From positions 62,001-126,000 of the forward strand of contig NZ_JAATIT010000005.1 in assembly GCF_011926545.1 (NCBI RefSeq): a stretch of DNA of 64,000 nucleotides. Reading direction: 5' to 3'. Under the pieces are notes generated by a model. It worked only from the letters and a program-made list of their open reading frames with translations. It did not search any database and was not told the origin of the DNA. This DNA comes from Sphingopyxis italica. Its GTDB lineage: Bacteria; Pseudomonadota; Alphaproteobacteria; Sphingomonadales; Sphingomonadaceae. Positions 55,842-64,000 of this stretch are shown here, one piece after another (the stretch's first letter is position 1; each line of letters starts with the position of its first letter). A program made the translations under genes and the position numbers.

Positions 55842-56188
55842 TGGGGACGGTGACGCCCCTGCCGTTCGGAAATAGAGCGGTTCCGCAGCAGACCGGTTTC
55901 GAGCGCCCTGAACTCATGCGTATCCTCGACCTTTACGGCCGGATGGTTGCGGCGGGGCATTGGCGCGATTATGCGATGGACTTCCACCGCGACGCCGCCA
56001 TTTTTTCGGCCTTTCGCCGTGCCGCCGAGCGCCCCGAATATCGCATAGAAAAACGCCCAGCCTTGCGGAGCCGTCAAGGCATGTGGGCGCTTGTGTCCGA
56101 AGCCGGGGCGGTCCTGAAACGCGGGGACGAGCTTTCGAATGTGCTCGCTCCCGTCGAACGCAAGCTGATGAAGCTCGTCGGCGACTGA
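55841..56188 (+). CDS. DUF2794-family protein
   Basis: A 115-residue protein with the DUF2794 pattern (ELMRILDLYGRMVAAGHWRDYAMDFH; FSAFRRAAERPEYRIEKRP). This family is nearly confined to alphaproteobacteria. Function unknown. Its ATG overlaps the cysE stop by 1 base. Confidence 0.88.
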   Translation: MGTVTPLPFGNRAVPQQTGFERPELMRILDLYGRMVAAGHWRDYAMDFHRDAAIFSAFRRAAERPEYRIEKRPALRSRQGMWALVSEAGAVLKRGDELSNVLAPVERKLMKLVGD

Positions 56189-56203
56189 CGGCGCCCCCAC
56201 GCC

Positions 56204-56279
56204 GTCATCCCGGCGAAGGCTGGGATCTCGCCGGTGCGTTAAAGCGATAGGGTGAGATCCCGGCCTTCGCCGGGATGAC
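56204..56279. repeat. Imperfect palindromic repeat, family B copy 2
   Basis: A 76 bp element starting GTCATCCCGGCGAAGGCTGG and ending CTTCGCCGGGATGAC, the same length and arms as 34569-34644 with a different centre. Between DUF2794 and the convergent SulP gene. Confidence 0.85.
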
Positions 56280-56324
56280 GATTCAATTGGGAAGGCTGCT
56301 GTCGCAGCGCCGCCCCAACGGCGA

Positions 56325-56362
56325 GTGTGGATCAGGCCTCTCTCTGGTCGCCTGACCCACAC
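56325..56362. terminator. Hairpin between convergent DUF2794 and SulP genes
   Basis: GTGTGGATCAGGC (56325-56337) and GCCTGACCCACAC (56350-56362) form a 13-bp stem with one mismatch and a 12-base loop. No T-run, so only a probable transcript end. Confidence 0.5.
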
Positions 56363-56386
56363 CCGTTCCTCCCGTAAGGGAGCTTG

Positions 56387-57901
56387 CTAGGCTGCCGCGA
56401 GGCGCCGCAGCCTTTTGTCGTCGCCCAGCAGCACCGTCGGGCTGCCATGCTTCTTGCGGCGTTCGACCCAGTCGCGCAGCAATTCCGCGCAGCTGTGATC
56501 GAGCCCCGACAGCCGGCCGCAGTCGATCGTGACCGCCCTGTCGCGCGGGATCGCGCCCAGCGTGTCTTCCAGCTTGGGAAGCTGGACGAAGGTCGCCGCG
56601 CCCGACAGGCTGACGCGCGTGCCATCTTCATTGTCCGAATGATCCACCTTGAGCCGCAGGCGGCGGACATGGGGGATGAGTTCGACGAGCGAGAAGAGAA
56701 TGCCGACGATCACGCCGGTGAGCAGGTCGACCGCGACCACGAGCACGAGCGTCGTCGCCCAGATGACCACCGGCAGCACGCCGTGATGCTTGAGCAACTC
56801 GCGCGCATGGTCGAGCTTGACCAGCCGCCAGCCGGTCACGACGAGCACCGCGCCGAGCGTCGCCATCGGCATCGCGCGCATCACCGACGGAAGCAGCGCG
56901 ACGAAGGCGAGGATCCACACGCCGTGCAGGATCGTCGATCGGCGCGACACGGCGCCCGCCTGGACGTTGGCCGAGCTGCGGACGATGACGCCCGTCATCG
57001 GCAGCGCGCCGACGCCGCCGCACAGCATGTTGCCGACGCCCTGCGCGCGCAGTTCCTTGTTGAAATCGCTGCGCGGACCATCGTGCATCTTGTCGACCGC
57101 CGCCGCCGACAGCAATGTCTCGGCGCTGGCGATGAAGGCGACCGCGACGGCGGCGGCAATGATTTCCGGGGTCAGCCAGCTGGCGAAGGCGGTCGGCGGG
57201 GTGATCGCGGCGAGGATCGAGTCGGGCACTTCGACGCGCGCCACGTTCATATCCAGAACGAGTGCGGTCACCGTTCCGGCCACGACGCCGAGCAGCGCGC
57301 CGGGGACGAGGCGCATCGACGCCGGACGCCATTTTTCCCACGCGAGCATGATGCCGATCGTGATGCCGGCGATCACCAGCGCCAGTTCGGCGCCGCCGGG
57401 GCTGGCGGCGTCGAGCCCGAGCAGGCGCCCCGGCATCGCGGCGATATTTTCAAGGCCGCTTGCCAAGGGTTTGGCGTCGAACAGGACGTGGAACTGGCCG
57501 ATGACGATCAGCACGCCGATGCCGGCGAGCATGCCGTGGACGACCGCGGGCGAAATCGCACGGAACCAGCCGCCGAGTTTCGCCACGCCCGCGATCAGCT
57601 GGACGGCGCCCGCGATGAGCAGGATGGGGCCAAGCGCCCCGGCGCCCTGCGTGCGGACGAGTTCGAAAACGATCACCGCGAGGCCGGCGGCGGGGCCGCT
57701 GACCTGGAGCGGCGATCCGGCGATCATGCCGACGACGAGCCCGCCGATGATGCCTGTCATCAGGCCCTTTTCGGGCGGGAGTCCGGAGGCGACGGCGATG
57801 CCCATGCACAGCGGCATCGCGACGAGAAACACGACGATCGACGCCGCGAAATCGCGCGAAAAGCCGCTGGCCGAGCTGGCGGGGAGAGCCTGGCTCGCCA
57901 T
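56387..57901 (-). CDS. SulP-family inorganic anion transporter with STAS domain
   Basis: A 504-residue membrane transporter: a SulP core of about 10-12 segments (VVFLVAMPLCMGIAVASGL; GSPLQVSGPAAGLAVIVFEL) and a C-terminal STAS domain (about 400-500). The partner gene 2 bp upstream encodes a beta-carbonic anhydrase, so bicarbonate is the likely cargo rather than sulfate. Confidence 0.92.
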   Translation of the reverse strand: MASQALPASSASGFSRDFAASIVVFLVAMPLCMGIAVASGLPPEKGLMTGIIGGLVVGMIAGSPLQVSGPAAGLAVIVFELVRTQGAGALGPILLIAGAVQLIAGVAKLGGWFRAISPAVVHGMLAGIGVLIVIGQFHVLFDAKPLASGLENIAAMPGRLLGLDAASPGGAELALVIAGITIGIMLAWEKWRPASMRLVPGALLGVVAGTVTALVLDMNVARVEVPDSILAAITPPTAFASWLTPEIIAAAVAVAFIASAETLLSAAAVDKMHDGPRSDFNKELRAQGVGNMLCGGVGALPMTGVIVRSSANVQAGAVSRRSTILHGVWILAFVALLPSVMRAMPMATLGAVLVVTGWRLVKLDHARELLKHHGVLPVVIWATTLVLVVAVDLLTGVIVGILFSLVELIPHVRRLRLKVDHSDNEDGTRVSLSGAATFVQLPKLEDTLGAIPRDRAVTIDCGRLSGLDHSCAELLRDWVERRKKHGSPTVLLGDDKRLRRLAAA

Positions 57902-57903
57902 GT

Positions 57904-58596
57904 TCAGGCCGCCTGCGCCGGGCGCTGGTGCATCGCGAGGCGCTGCGCGGCGGCGAGCGCGACGGGCAGGGGCTCGTTGGCGCGGATCGGAACGAACTGC
58001 CCGCTGGCGCCGTCGAGACCCATCACCTCGCCGAGGTGAATGTCGACGAACCAGCCGTGCAGCGAAATCTCGCCGCGCGCGATACCCGCCGCGACCGACG
58101 GATGGGTGCGCAGATGCGCGAGCTGAACGACGATATTCTCGAGGCTGGCAGCGCGGACGAGGCCGGCATCGTCAAGGTCGGTATAACCCGAACGCACGAC
58201 ATGTTCGGCGGCGTGGCTGTGGCGCAGCCATGCGGCAACGTTCGGCATGCCTTCCATCATGTGCGGGTTCATCAGCGCCTTCATCGCGCCGCAGTCCGAA
58301 TGGCCGCAGACGATGATGTCGCGCACACCCAGCGCCGCGACGGCATATTCGACCGTCGACGACACGCCACCATTTTGCGTCGCAAAGGGCGGGACGATGT
58401 TGCCGGCGTTGCGGCAGACGAACATGTCGCCGGGTTCCGCCTGCATGACATGTTCGGGCGCCACGCGGCTGTCCGCGCAGGAGATCATCAGCGCCTTCGG
58501 GCTCTGGCCGTCGGCGACAAGCTTTGCGAACAGGTCGGTGCGGCTGGGGAAGACGCGCTTTTCGAAATCGAACACGCGTCCGATGAGGTCGTTCAT
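57904..58596 (-). CDS. Beta-class carbonic anhydrase
   Basis: A 230-residue enzyme with zinc ligands in SCADSRVAPE (Cys, Asp/Arg dyad) and GHSDCGAMKAL (His, Cys). It interconverts CO2 and bicarbonate in the cytosol. AGGAG precedes the ATG. Almost certainly co-transcribed with the SulP transporter downstream. Confidence 0.95.
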   Translation of the reverse strand: MNDLIGRVFDFEKRVFPSRTDLFAKLVADGQSPKALMISCADSRVAPEHVMQAEPGDMFVCRNAGNIVPPFATQNGGVSSTVEYAVAALGVRDIIVCGHSDCGAMKALMNPHMMEGMPNVAAWLRHSHAAEHVVRSGYTDLDDAGLVRAASLENIVVQLAHLRTHPSVAAGIARGEISLHGWFVDIHLGEVMGLDGASGQFVPIRANEPLPVALAAAQRLAMHQRPAQAA

Positions 58597-58678
58597 GAAA
58601 CCACTCCTTGCTGGTTGGTTTCACGCACATGGCGATCGAACTTTGCTGCGGTGCAGCGTTAATGTAACGAAATGTTTC

Positions 58679-59998
58679 TCAGCCGACAGGAAGGCGCAGG
58701 CGTGCGGCCAAACCGCCGAGGTGGCTCCGGTCCAGTTCGAGCGAGCCGCCGTGCATCCGGGCGATGCGGTCGACGATCGACAGGCCGAGCCCGAACCCGC
58801 CGGTGTCGCGCGTCCGCGCGCTGTCGAGCCGCGCGAAGGGCTGGATGGCTTCCTCGCGCAGATGTTCGGGGATGCCGGGGCCGTCGTCGGCGACCTCTAT
58901 TTCAATGTTTCGCTCGCCGCTGCGCAGCCGCACCTCGATCTCGCTCCCGAAGCGCAGCGCATTGCCGACGAGGTTGAGGAGCGCGCGCTTCATCGCGATG
59001 CCATGGACGGGCAGCACCAGATGGTCGGGCCCGGCATAGCGGACGTGATGCCCCCGGTCGGTCGCCTCGTCGGCGGCCGTCGCGCACATCACCGCGATGT
59101 CGGTCGGCGCCACGGGTTCGGTCGGATCGTCGATATCGCCCGAGAGGTACGCGAGCAGCGAGTCGATCATGCGCTCCATCTCGCCGATGTCCTGCTCCAT
59201 CGCGAACCCGACGGAGGGATCGGCGACGCTGTCGGCGCGCAGTCGCAGCCGCGCGAGCGGCGTACGGAAATCATGCCCGACCGCCGCGAGCGCCTGGGTG
59301 CGGTCGGCGATCATCGCGGTGATGCGGTGCTGCATATCGTTGAAAGCGTCGATGACCTTTCGAACCTCCGCCGGGCCGCGCAGCGGGACGTCGACGAAAT
59401 CGCGCTTGCCGAGCGTTTCGGCCGCGCGCGTCAGGTCGCGCATCGGGCGGAGCGTGTGGCGGATGAGCAGGCTGGCGAGCAGCACGAGCGCGATCGCCGG
59501 AACCAGCGTCTGCAAGGTCCGGAACAGCGTCAGGTCGAGCTTGCGGACATGATCGCGCGCGCTGAAGCTGACCCAGCTCCCGTCGTTCAGCCGGATCGCG
59601 CCCGATATGGTGCTGTGCAGCCCCGGCGACTGAAGATAGAGGCGCAGGTCGCGATCCTGGATCTCGGGCTCCCAGTCGAGGATCTGCTTGGTGATCTGGT
59701 TGAGCTTTGGCGACACCGGCGGCGGATTGACCAGCCGTTCCTGCCATACGAGATGATAGCGCGTCGTCGTGAGTTCCGACGCCACCGTGTCGCGCTGCGA
59801 CCGCGGCGCTTCCTCGATCAGCTTGCCCGACAGGACGAGGTGCTCGGCAAGCCGCCGCGCCTTGTCGCCGTTGATCGAAAACTGGCTCGCGCGCTCATAG
59901 AGGAAGATGCTCGCGGCGCTTTCGAGCAGCACCGCGGCGAACAGGATTGCGACGATCTGTCCGAACAGGCCGAACCCGCGCTTTTCAAACAGGCTCAA
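58679..59998 (-). CDS. Sensor histidine kinase, EnvZ-like (TTG start)
   Basis: A 439-residue kinase: N-terminal membrane segment (FGQIVAILFAAVLLESAASIF), a periplasmic domain, a second membrane segment (LVPAIALVLLASLLI), HAMP, H-box VGHDFRTPLARLRLRAD, N-box NLVGNALRFG and G-box DDGPGI/GGFGLGLSIV. Start is TTG at 59998, overlapping the regulator's TGA (TTGA). Signal unknown. Confidence 0.92.
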   Translation of the reverse strand: MSLFEKRGFGLFGQIVAILFAAVLLESAASIFLYERASQFSINGDKARRLAEHLVLSGKLIEEAPRSQRDTVASELTTTRYHLVWQERLVNPPPVSPKLNQITKQILDWEPEIQDRDLRLYLQSPGLHSTISGAIRLNDGSWVSFSARDHVRKLDLTLFRTLQTLVPAIALVLLASLLIRHTLRPMRDLTRAAETLGKRDFVDVPLRGPAEVRKVIDAFNDMQHRITAMIADRTQALAAVGHDFRTPLARLRLRADSVADPSVGFAMEQDIGEMERMIDSLLAYLSGDIDDPTEPVAPTDIAVMCATAADEATDRGHHVRYAGPDHLVLPVHGIAMKRALLNLVGNALRFGSEIEVRLRSGERNIEIEVADDGPGIPEHLREEAIQPFARLDSARTRDTGGFGLGLSIVDRIARMHGGSLELDRSHLGGLAARLRLPVG

Positions 59999-60705
59999 AG
60001 CCGCTCCACGGGGACGTTGAGCATATAGCCGATGCCGCGAACGGTGACGATCGGCGCCGGCTTGCCGGGGTTCGACAATTTGCGTCGCAGGCGGCTGATC
60101 AGCACATCGATACTGCGATCCGAACTGTCGCCAAGCCGGGTGCGCGACAATTCGATCAGCCGCTCGCGCGCGATGACGCGCTGGGCATTGTCGCAGAGGC
60201 TGACGAGCAGGTCGAATTCGGCGCCGGTCAGCTCCACCGCGGCGCCATCGGGCGAGGTGAGCTGGCGTCGGGGCAGGTCGGCGGTCCAGTCGTCGAAGCG
60301 GATCAGGCCGCGTTCGCGGTCCGCCACCGGACGCTCGATCGCGTGGCGGCGCAGCACGGCGCGCACGCGCGCGACGAGCTCGCGGACGCCGAACGGTTTC
60401 GCGAGATAATCGTCGGCGCCCAGCTCGAGGCCGACGATCCGGTCGGTCTCGGTCCCTTTCGCGGACAGGAAGATGATCGGAACGTCGCTCGTCCGCCGGA
60501 CTTCGCGGCAGATGTCGATCCCCGACGTGCCGGGCAGCATGATGTCGAGCAGCAACAGGTCTGCGGGCGCCGCCCTCAGCGCGTCCCACATCTGCGGCGC
60601 GGTGCCCGCGGTGCGGACGATATAGCCATGTTCCTGAAGCGCGCGCGCGGTCAGCGTTCGGATCGGAGGATCATCCTCGACCATCAATATGTTCGGCGGT
60701 GTCAT
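59995..60705 (-). CDS. OmpR-family response regulator
   Basis: A 236-residue regulator: receiver with Asp54 (LLLLDIMLPG) and Lys in YLAKPFGVREL, and a winged-helix output domain (LTGAEFDLLVSLCDNAQRV; DRSIDVLISRLRRKL). Start at 60705 (MTPPNILMVEDDPP); longer frames upstream look non-coding. Coupled to the kinase gene. Confidence 0.94.
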   Translation of the reverse strand: MTPPNILMVEDDPPIRTLTARALQEHGYIVRTAGTAPQMWDALRAAPADLLLLDIMLPGTSGIDICREVRRTSDVPIIFLSAKGTETDRIVGLELGADDYLAKPFGVRELVARVRAVLRRHAIERPVADRERGLIRFDDWTADLPRRQLTSPDGAAVELTGAEFDLLVSLCDNAQRVIARERLIELSRTRLGDSSDRSIDVLISRLRRKLSNPGKPAPIVTVRGIGYMLNVPVERL

Positions 60706-60921
60706 CGCTTCACCTGGGAGAGGGGCACATTTCCTGACCCGGACCCGCCCGTCCGCGCCGTGTTGCTGGCTGCACGAACGCCTCGCCGTTGCGGCATAGA
60801 CGAAAGCACGGTCCACAGGATGCTTGGCCCCGCGGATCCGCGCTTCTCATACCGTGCCTCACCGTTCAGGCAAGGGGGCGAATCATTTCCGGGTGTCCGG
60901 CGGACCGGGACGGTGGCGACG

Positions 60922-60954
60922 AAAAAGGGGCCCCGGCCGTTTGGCCGGGGCCCT
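60922..60954 (-). terminator. Intrinsic terminator for the 61000-62073 gene
   Basis: An 11-bp perfect stem GGGCCCCGGCC/GGCCGGGGCCC with a 4-base loop. On the reverse strand it is followed by TTTTT (60922-60926 read as the complement), 45 bases after the stop codon. Confidence 0.85.
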
Positions 60955-60999
60955 AGAAAACCGGCTCGCAAGGTGGAAGCCGGTGCGTCAGTAGGCCTG

Positions 61000-62073
61000 T
61001 TATGCTTGCGCCGCGCCGCCGGCGGTGCGGACGGTCGCGGGCAGCTGGTTCGCCAGATCGTCGGGCAGGACGCCGACGACGACCGCACGCGCATTCTGCC
61101 AGAAGGCCGAGAGCAGCAGCAGCGCCGATCCGATGACGAAGGCGGTCAGCGCGACGTTGAGCTCGACCGCGCCAAAGGTGCGGAACAGCTGCGTCATCGC
61201 GAAGAGCACATAGGCGAGCGCCGAGACGAGCAGCGCGCGGCGGTCGATCGCGAGCGCGATCAGCCCGAACAGGATATACACGCCGATCACGAGCACCGCG
61301 GCGCCGCTGCCGATATTGCCGCCATCGGTGACGCCGAGCAGGTGGAAGATCGGATGCGCGATCATCGGCGCGGCGAGCAGGTGGAGCCAGAAGGCGACAT
61401 CGCTGCGCCGCGTCTGACGCACCCGGTCGCTGCGGTCCCACCACATGGCGAGCGTGAAGACGCCGAGCCCGGCGATGAGCACGAGCACCATCGGCAGCGT
61501 GCCGTCGGGACTGGGCATTCCGGTGATCGCGAGCACGAGCGCCACCGCGGTCGCCGCGAGCGCGGCGGTGCCGGCGGCGACGGTGATCGGCACCATGAAG
61601 CGTTTCCAGTGCGCCCAAGTGGCCGCGGCGGTGATCAGCGCCATCGCGCCCACCAAGACCGCGCCGACGGTTTCGCTGGGGCTATGCCCGAAAATATCCT
61701 CGCCATGTTTGACGATAAAACCGACCATCGTCGCGAAGACGCCGCCCGAAAAGGCGAGCACGAGCACGATGCTCGGCAGCGCCATGCGGCGTTTGCGGGT
61801 GAAATATTCGGCAAGGAACCACGCCGAGGCGGCAACGAAGGCGCCGCCGAGCGCGGTATGGATCGATGCGCCGATCCAGCCGACCGCAACGAGCAGGATG
61901 ACCGCCGCGATGCTGACGAAAATATCGTTGAAGCCGGTGATGAGGCGGAATGATTCCTCGTCCGCTCCGGGGGCGGCGCGCACCGATGCGATATGCGACC
62001 GGAAAGCCGTTGCGGCCTCCGGCGTCAATACCTTTGCATCGACCGCGGCTTGCAGGTCGCTTTCACTATACAT
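61000..62073 (-). CDS. DUF2157-like polytopic membrane protein
   Basis: A 357-residue membrane protein with a soluble N-terminal helix pair (MYSESDLQAAVDAKVLTPEAA) and about ten hydrophobic segments (SIAAVILLVAVGWIGASI; ITVAAGTAALAATAVALVLAI). The N-terminal pattern resembles DUF2157 proteins. AAGGA precedes the ATG. Function unknown. Confidence 0.75.
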   Translation of the reverse strand: MYSESDLQAAVDAKVLTPEAATAFRSHIASVRAAPGADEESFRLITGFNDIFVSIAAVILLVAVGWIGASIHTALGGAFVAASAWFLAEYFTRKRRMALPSIVLVLAFSGGVFATMVGFIVKHGEDIFGHSPSETVGAVLVGAMALITAAATWAHWKRFMVPITVAAGTAALAATAVALVLAITGMPSPDGTLPMVLVLIAGLGVFTLAMWWDRSDRVRQTRRSDVAFWLHLLAAPMIAHPIFHLLGVTDGGNIGSGAAVLVIGVYILFGLIALAIDRRALLVSALAYVLFAMTQLFRTFGAVELNVALTAFVIGSALLLLSAFWQNARAVVVGVLPDDLANQLPATVRTAGGAAQA

Positions 62074-62356
62074 CGGGGTCGTCCTTTTTGTCCGATCCCC
62101 TTGCCCCGCAGCTCTTATCGCACGGGCGTGTTAGTGAGTCAATACAGCGTGGCGCGGGCGGAGGCCGTCACTTGCGTCCGCACCTGCGGTTGACGGCCCA
62201 TGCCAAATTTGATCCAATGGTCCATCCCACGAGAAGACGCGATATCGAAATGGCCTGAGCGATGCGCCAGGCCGACGGCGGCAACACGCCCGCCGGACGA
62301 TTAGAAAACTCGGGGGCGAAATTGCCGCAAACCACCCAAGCAAGGAGTCGCAAGGT

Positions 62357-63472
62357 TTGGATTTTTTAAGAACTACGGTCACCGAATTTTACAATCACTG
62401 GCAAAACCTGGCTTACCTCATCTTCATCCTGCTCGGTGCGCTGATCGCGACGCTGGTCATCCACCTTGTCCTGCGCAAACATTATAATCGCCCGCGCGAT
62501 AGTGAGCACGCATGGCGCGACGCCATCCTCGGGGCGCTGAATGCGCCGCTTCAATGTATCGTGTGGGTTATCGGTTTGAGCATCGCCGCGAGCGTGCTGA
62601 CCACCGACGGACGGATGCCGCTTCTCGCCGAGATGTTTCCGCCGGTGCGCGATGTGGCGACCGTCGGCATAGCGGCCTGGTTCCTGATCCGACTGGCGCG
62701 GCAGGTCAGGGAGAATCTGCACGGCCGCGCGAAGGCGCAAGGATCGGATTTTGACGAAACTGCGGCCGATGCCATCGGCAAGTCCGTCACCGCCGCGATC
62801 GTCGTGATCGCCGCGCTGGTGATGATGCAGACGCTCGGCTTTTCGATCACAAGCCTGCTCGCTTTCGGCGGTGTCGCCGGCATCGCGCTGGGCTTCGCGG
62901 CGCAGGGGCTGGTCGCGAACCTGCTGGGCGGCGCCACGATTTACGCCAGCCGTCCATTCAAGGTCGGCGATCATATCGTATTCCCCGGAACGCCCTCGAC
63001 GGGCGGATATATCGGTTGGCAGGCGGGCGAGGTCCAGCATATCGGCTGGCGGGCGACCCGGATTCTCGATTGGAACGGCAAGCCCTTCTTCGTCCCCAAC
63101 GCCAAGTTCAACACCGAGACGATCGTCAATCATTCGCGCATGTCGTTCCGCCAGGTTTCGGAATATGTGTATGTGCGCCTGGAAGATATAGACAAGGTTT
63201 CCGCCATTGTTGCGGACGTCAACGATATGCTGGAAGAACATCCTGAAATGGGAGACTATCTGATTTTCAGGTTCGACAGTTACGGCGAATATTCTTTGAA
63301 GCTGTATTTATATGCTTACACGTCGGGCGCGATTACCGCTTACACGGATTATATGCGCGTCAAGCAAGACCTGCTGTTGAAGATCGCGGGCATCATAAGC
63401 CAGCATGGCGCGAAGCTGGCCGTGCCGGTTGCGGCCGTGCATCTGGCCGACGGCGCGGTTGCGCGGCATTGA
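62357..63472 (+). CDS. MscS-family mechanosensitive ion channel (TTG start)
   Basis: A 371-residue channel: three or more N-terminal membrane segments, the pore-lining helix (SLLAFGGVAGIALGFAAQGL), the beta domain (PFKVGDHIVFP; FFVPNAKFNTETIVNHSRM) and a C-terminal cytosolic domain. The start is TTG at 62357 with AAGGAG about 9 bases upstream. It releases solutes on osmotic downshock. Confidence 0.93.
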   Translation: MDFLRTTVTEFYNHWQNLAYLIFILLGALIATLVIHLVLRKHYNRPRDSEHAWRDAILGALNAPLQCIVWVIGLSIAASVLTTDGRMPLLAEMFPPVRDVATVGIAAWFLIRLARQVRENLHGRAKAQGSDFDETAADAIGKSVTAAIVVIAALVMMQTLGFSITSLLAFGGVAGIALGFAAQGLVANLLGGATIYASRPFKVGDHIVFPGTPSTGGYIGWQAGEVQHIGWRATRILDWNGKPFFVPNAKFNTETIVNHSRMSFRQVSEYVYVRLEDIDKVSAIVADVNDMLEEHPEMGDYLIFRFDSYGEYSLKLYLYAYTSGAITAYTDYMRVKQDLLLKIAGIISQHGAKLAVPVAAVHLADGAVARH

Positions 63473-63478
63473 TGTCGC

Positions 63479-63513
63479 CATGGGTATCGCCGGTTTCGTC
63501 GGCGATACCCATG
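63479..63513. terminator. Perfect inverted repeat between convergent MscS and SDR genes
   Basis: CATGGGTATCGCC (63479-63491) and GGCGATACCCATG (63501-63513) form a 13-bp perfect stem with a 9-base loop between two convergent stops. Probably a bidirectional terminator; no T-run. Confidence 0.65.
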
Positions 63514-63523
63514 GATCGATGGC

Positions 63524-64000
63524 TCAGCCCAGCGCCTGCAACGCCTTCATCACCGCCATCGACTGTTCGCTGCCCGACTGCGGGACGGTCTCGCCATTAC
63601 GGTCGATGATCTTTTCCCACGCCGCGGCGACGCCTTCGGGCGTGCGTTCGTCTTCGGGAAGCGCGACGCCGGGGGTCATGGTGACATAGGCGGCGTGGAA
63701 CGCGCCCGCGCCCGCACCGACGATCATGTTGGTCGGCGCATCCTCGCTGACCAGATAGAGCGCGGCGGGGACGACATTCTCGGGCGTGAATTTTTCGAAC
63801 AATTCGGCGGGGAAGATATCCTCGGTCATCCGCGTGCCCGCGACCGGCGCGATCGTGTTGCAGCGGATGTTATATTTCGCGCCTTCGAGGTGGAGCGTCT
63901 TGGTCAGCCCCGCGAGGCCCAGCTTCGCCGCGCCATAATTGGCCTGCCCGAAATTGCCGTAGAGGCCGGTCGAGGAGGCGGTCATCAGGATGCGGCCATA
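63524..64000 (-). CDS. Short-chain dehydrogenase/reductase, C-terminal part (cut by window edge)
   Basis: The last 158 residues of an SDR: the catalytic segment [23 protein letters not shown] (Ser and the YxxxK pair), [20 protein letters not shown], and a C-terminal extension ([18 protein letters not shown]) as in bacterial 17-beta-HSD4/MFE-2-type 3-hydroxyacyl-CoA dehydrogenases. The N-terminal cofactor site lies beyond 64000. Confidence 0.88.
   Translation of the reverse strand, partial: YGRILMTASSTGLYGNFGQANYGAAKLGLAGLTKTLHLEGAKYNIRCNTIAPVAGTRMTEDIFPAELFEKFTPENVVPAALYLVSEDAPTNMIVGAGAGAFHAAYVTMTPGVALPEDERTPEGVAAAWEKIIDRNGETVPQSGSEQSMAVMKALQALG

Overview
The window is GC-rich, densely packed chromosomal DNA from an alphaproteobacterium, most likely a sphingomonad close to Sphingopyxis. 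The grounds are the FecI/FecR/TonB-receptor set, a pyruvate dehydrogenase E1-beta with a fused lipoyl domain, DUF2794 and DUF4170 proteins, an NDUFS4-like complex I subunit, and an SRP RNA just upstream of dnaX. No prophage, insertion sequence or CRISPR array is visible. Genus-level placement is inference.

Layout. 1-5.2 kb: a cut-off acetylpolyamine amidohydrolase, a PaiB-like regulator, an alpha/beta hydrolase, AraC and TetR regulators, a DUF2147 protein and a PF10118 hydrolase. 5.2-10.3 kb: a FecR/FecI pair facing a transducer-type TonB receptor with a clear terminator. 10.4-18.5 kb: an Lrp/AsnC regulator divergent from a tightly coupled eight-gene operon. 18.8-27.1 kb: a PilZ protein, the agmatine-to-putrescine pair aguB/aguA, an M28 peptidase and two tandem S9 peptidases. 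27.2-32 kb: rpsD, a chorismate mutase, and the run rpiB-glyA-zinc ribbon-small membrane protein-nrdR-trmJ. 32-40.1 kb: an alpha/beta hydrolase, cysteine desulfurase plus ferredoxin, SRP RNA, dnaX, ybaB, lon, hup and tRNA-Val(CAC). 40.2-47.8 kb: PepSY protein, two-component system, GST, a second chorismate mutase, polyprenyl synthase, hrpB and a complex I subunit. 47.9-56.2 kb: DUF4170, a four-gene YqjD/YqjE-like membrane operon, eno, ftsB-like, pdhA, pdhB, a squalene/phytoene-synthase-like protein, cysE and DUF2794. 56.4-64 kb: SulP transporter with carbonic anhydrase, a second two-component system, a polytopic membrane protein, an MscS channel and a cut-off SDR.

The highlight is the operon at 11061-18522: aromatic amino acid hydroxylase, tryptophan 2,3-dioxygenase, kynurenine formamidase, kynureninase, nitrilase-superfamily hydrolase, gentisate-dioxygenase-like bicupin, fumarylacetoacetate-hydrolase-family protein and maleate isomerase. 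Six of its seven junctions overlap. No kynurenine 3-monooxygenase, 3-hydroxyanthranilate dioxygenase or anthranilate dioxygenase is present. Read together, the genes spell a complete route: tryptophan to 5-hydroxytryptophan, 5-hydroxykynurenine and 5-hydroxyanthranilate, then C1-C2 ring cleavage to maleamoylpyruvate, then pyruvate, ammonia, maleate and fumarate. The hydroxylase carries non-standard residues at the two positions known to control Phe versus Trp preference in the Chromobacterium enzyme, and the dioxygenase has His in place of a conserved indole-pocket Tyr. I know of no described pathway with this gene set, but could not search.

The rest is mostly housekeeping. Several genes use TTG starts with good ribosome binding sites (pdhA, hrpB, an MscS channel, a histidine kinase, a zinc-ribbon gene), and at least two families of 76-84 bp imperfect palindromic repeats lie between genes.
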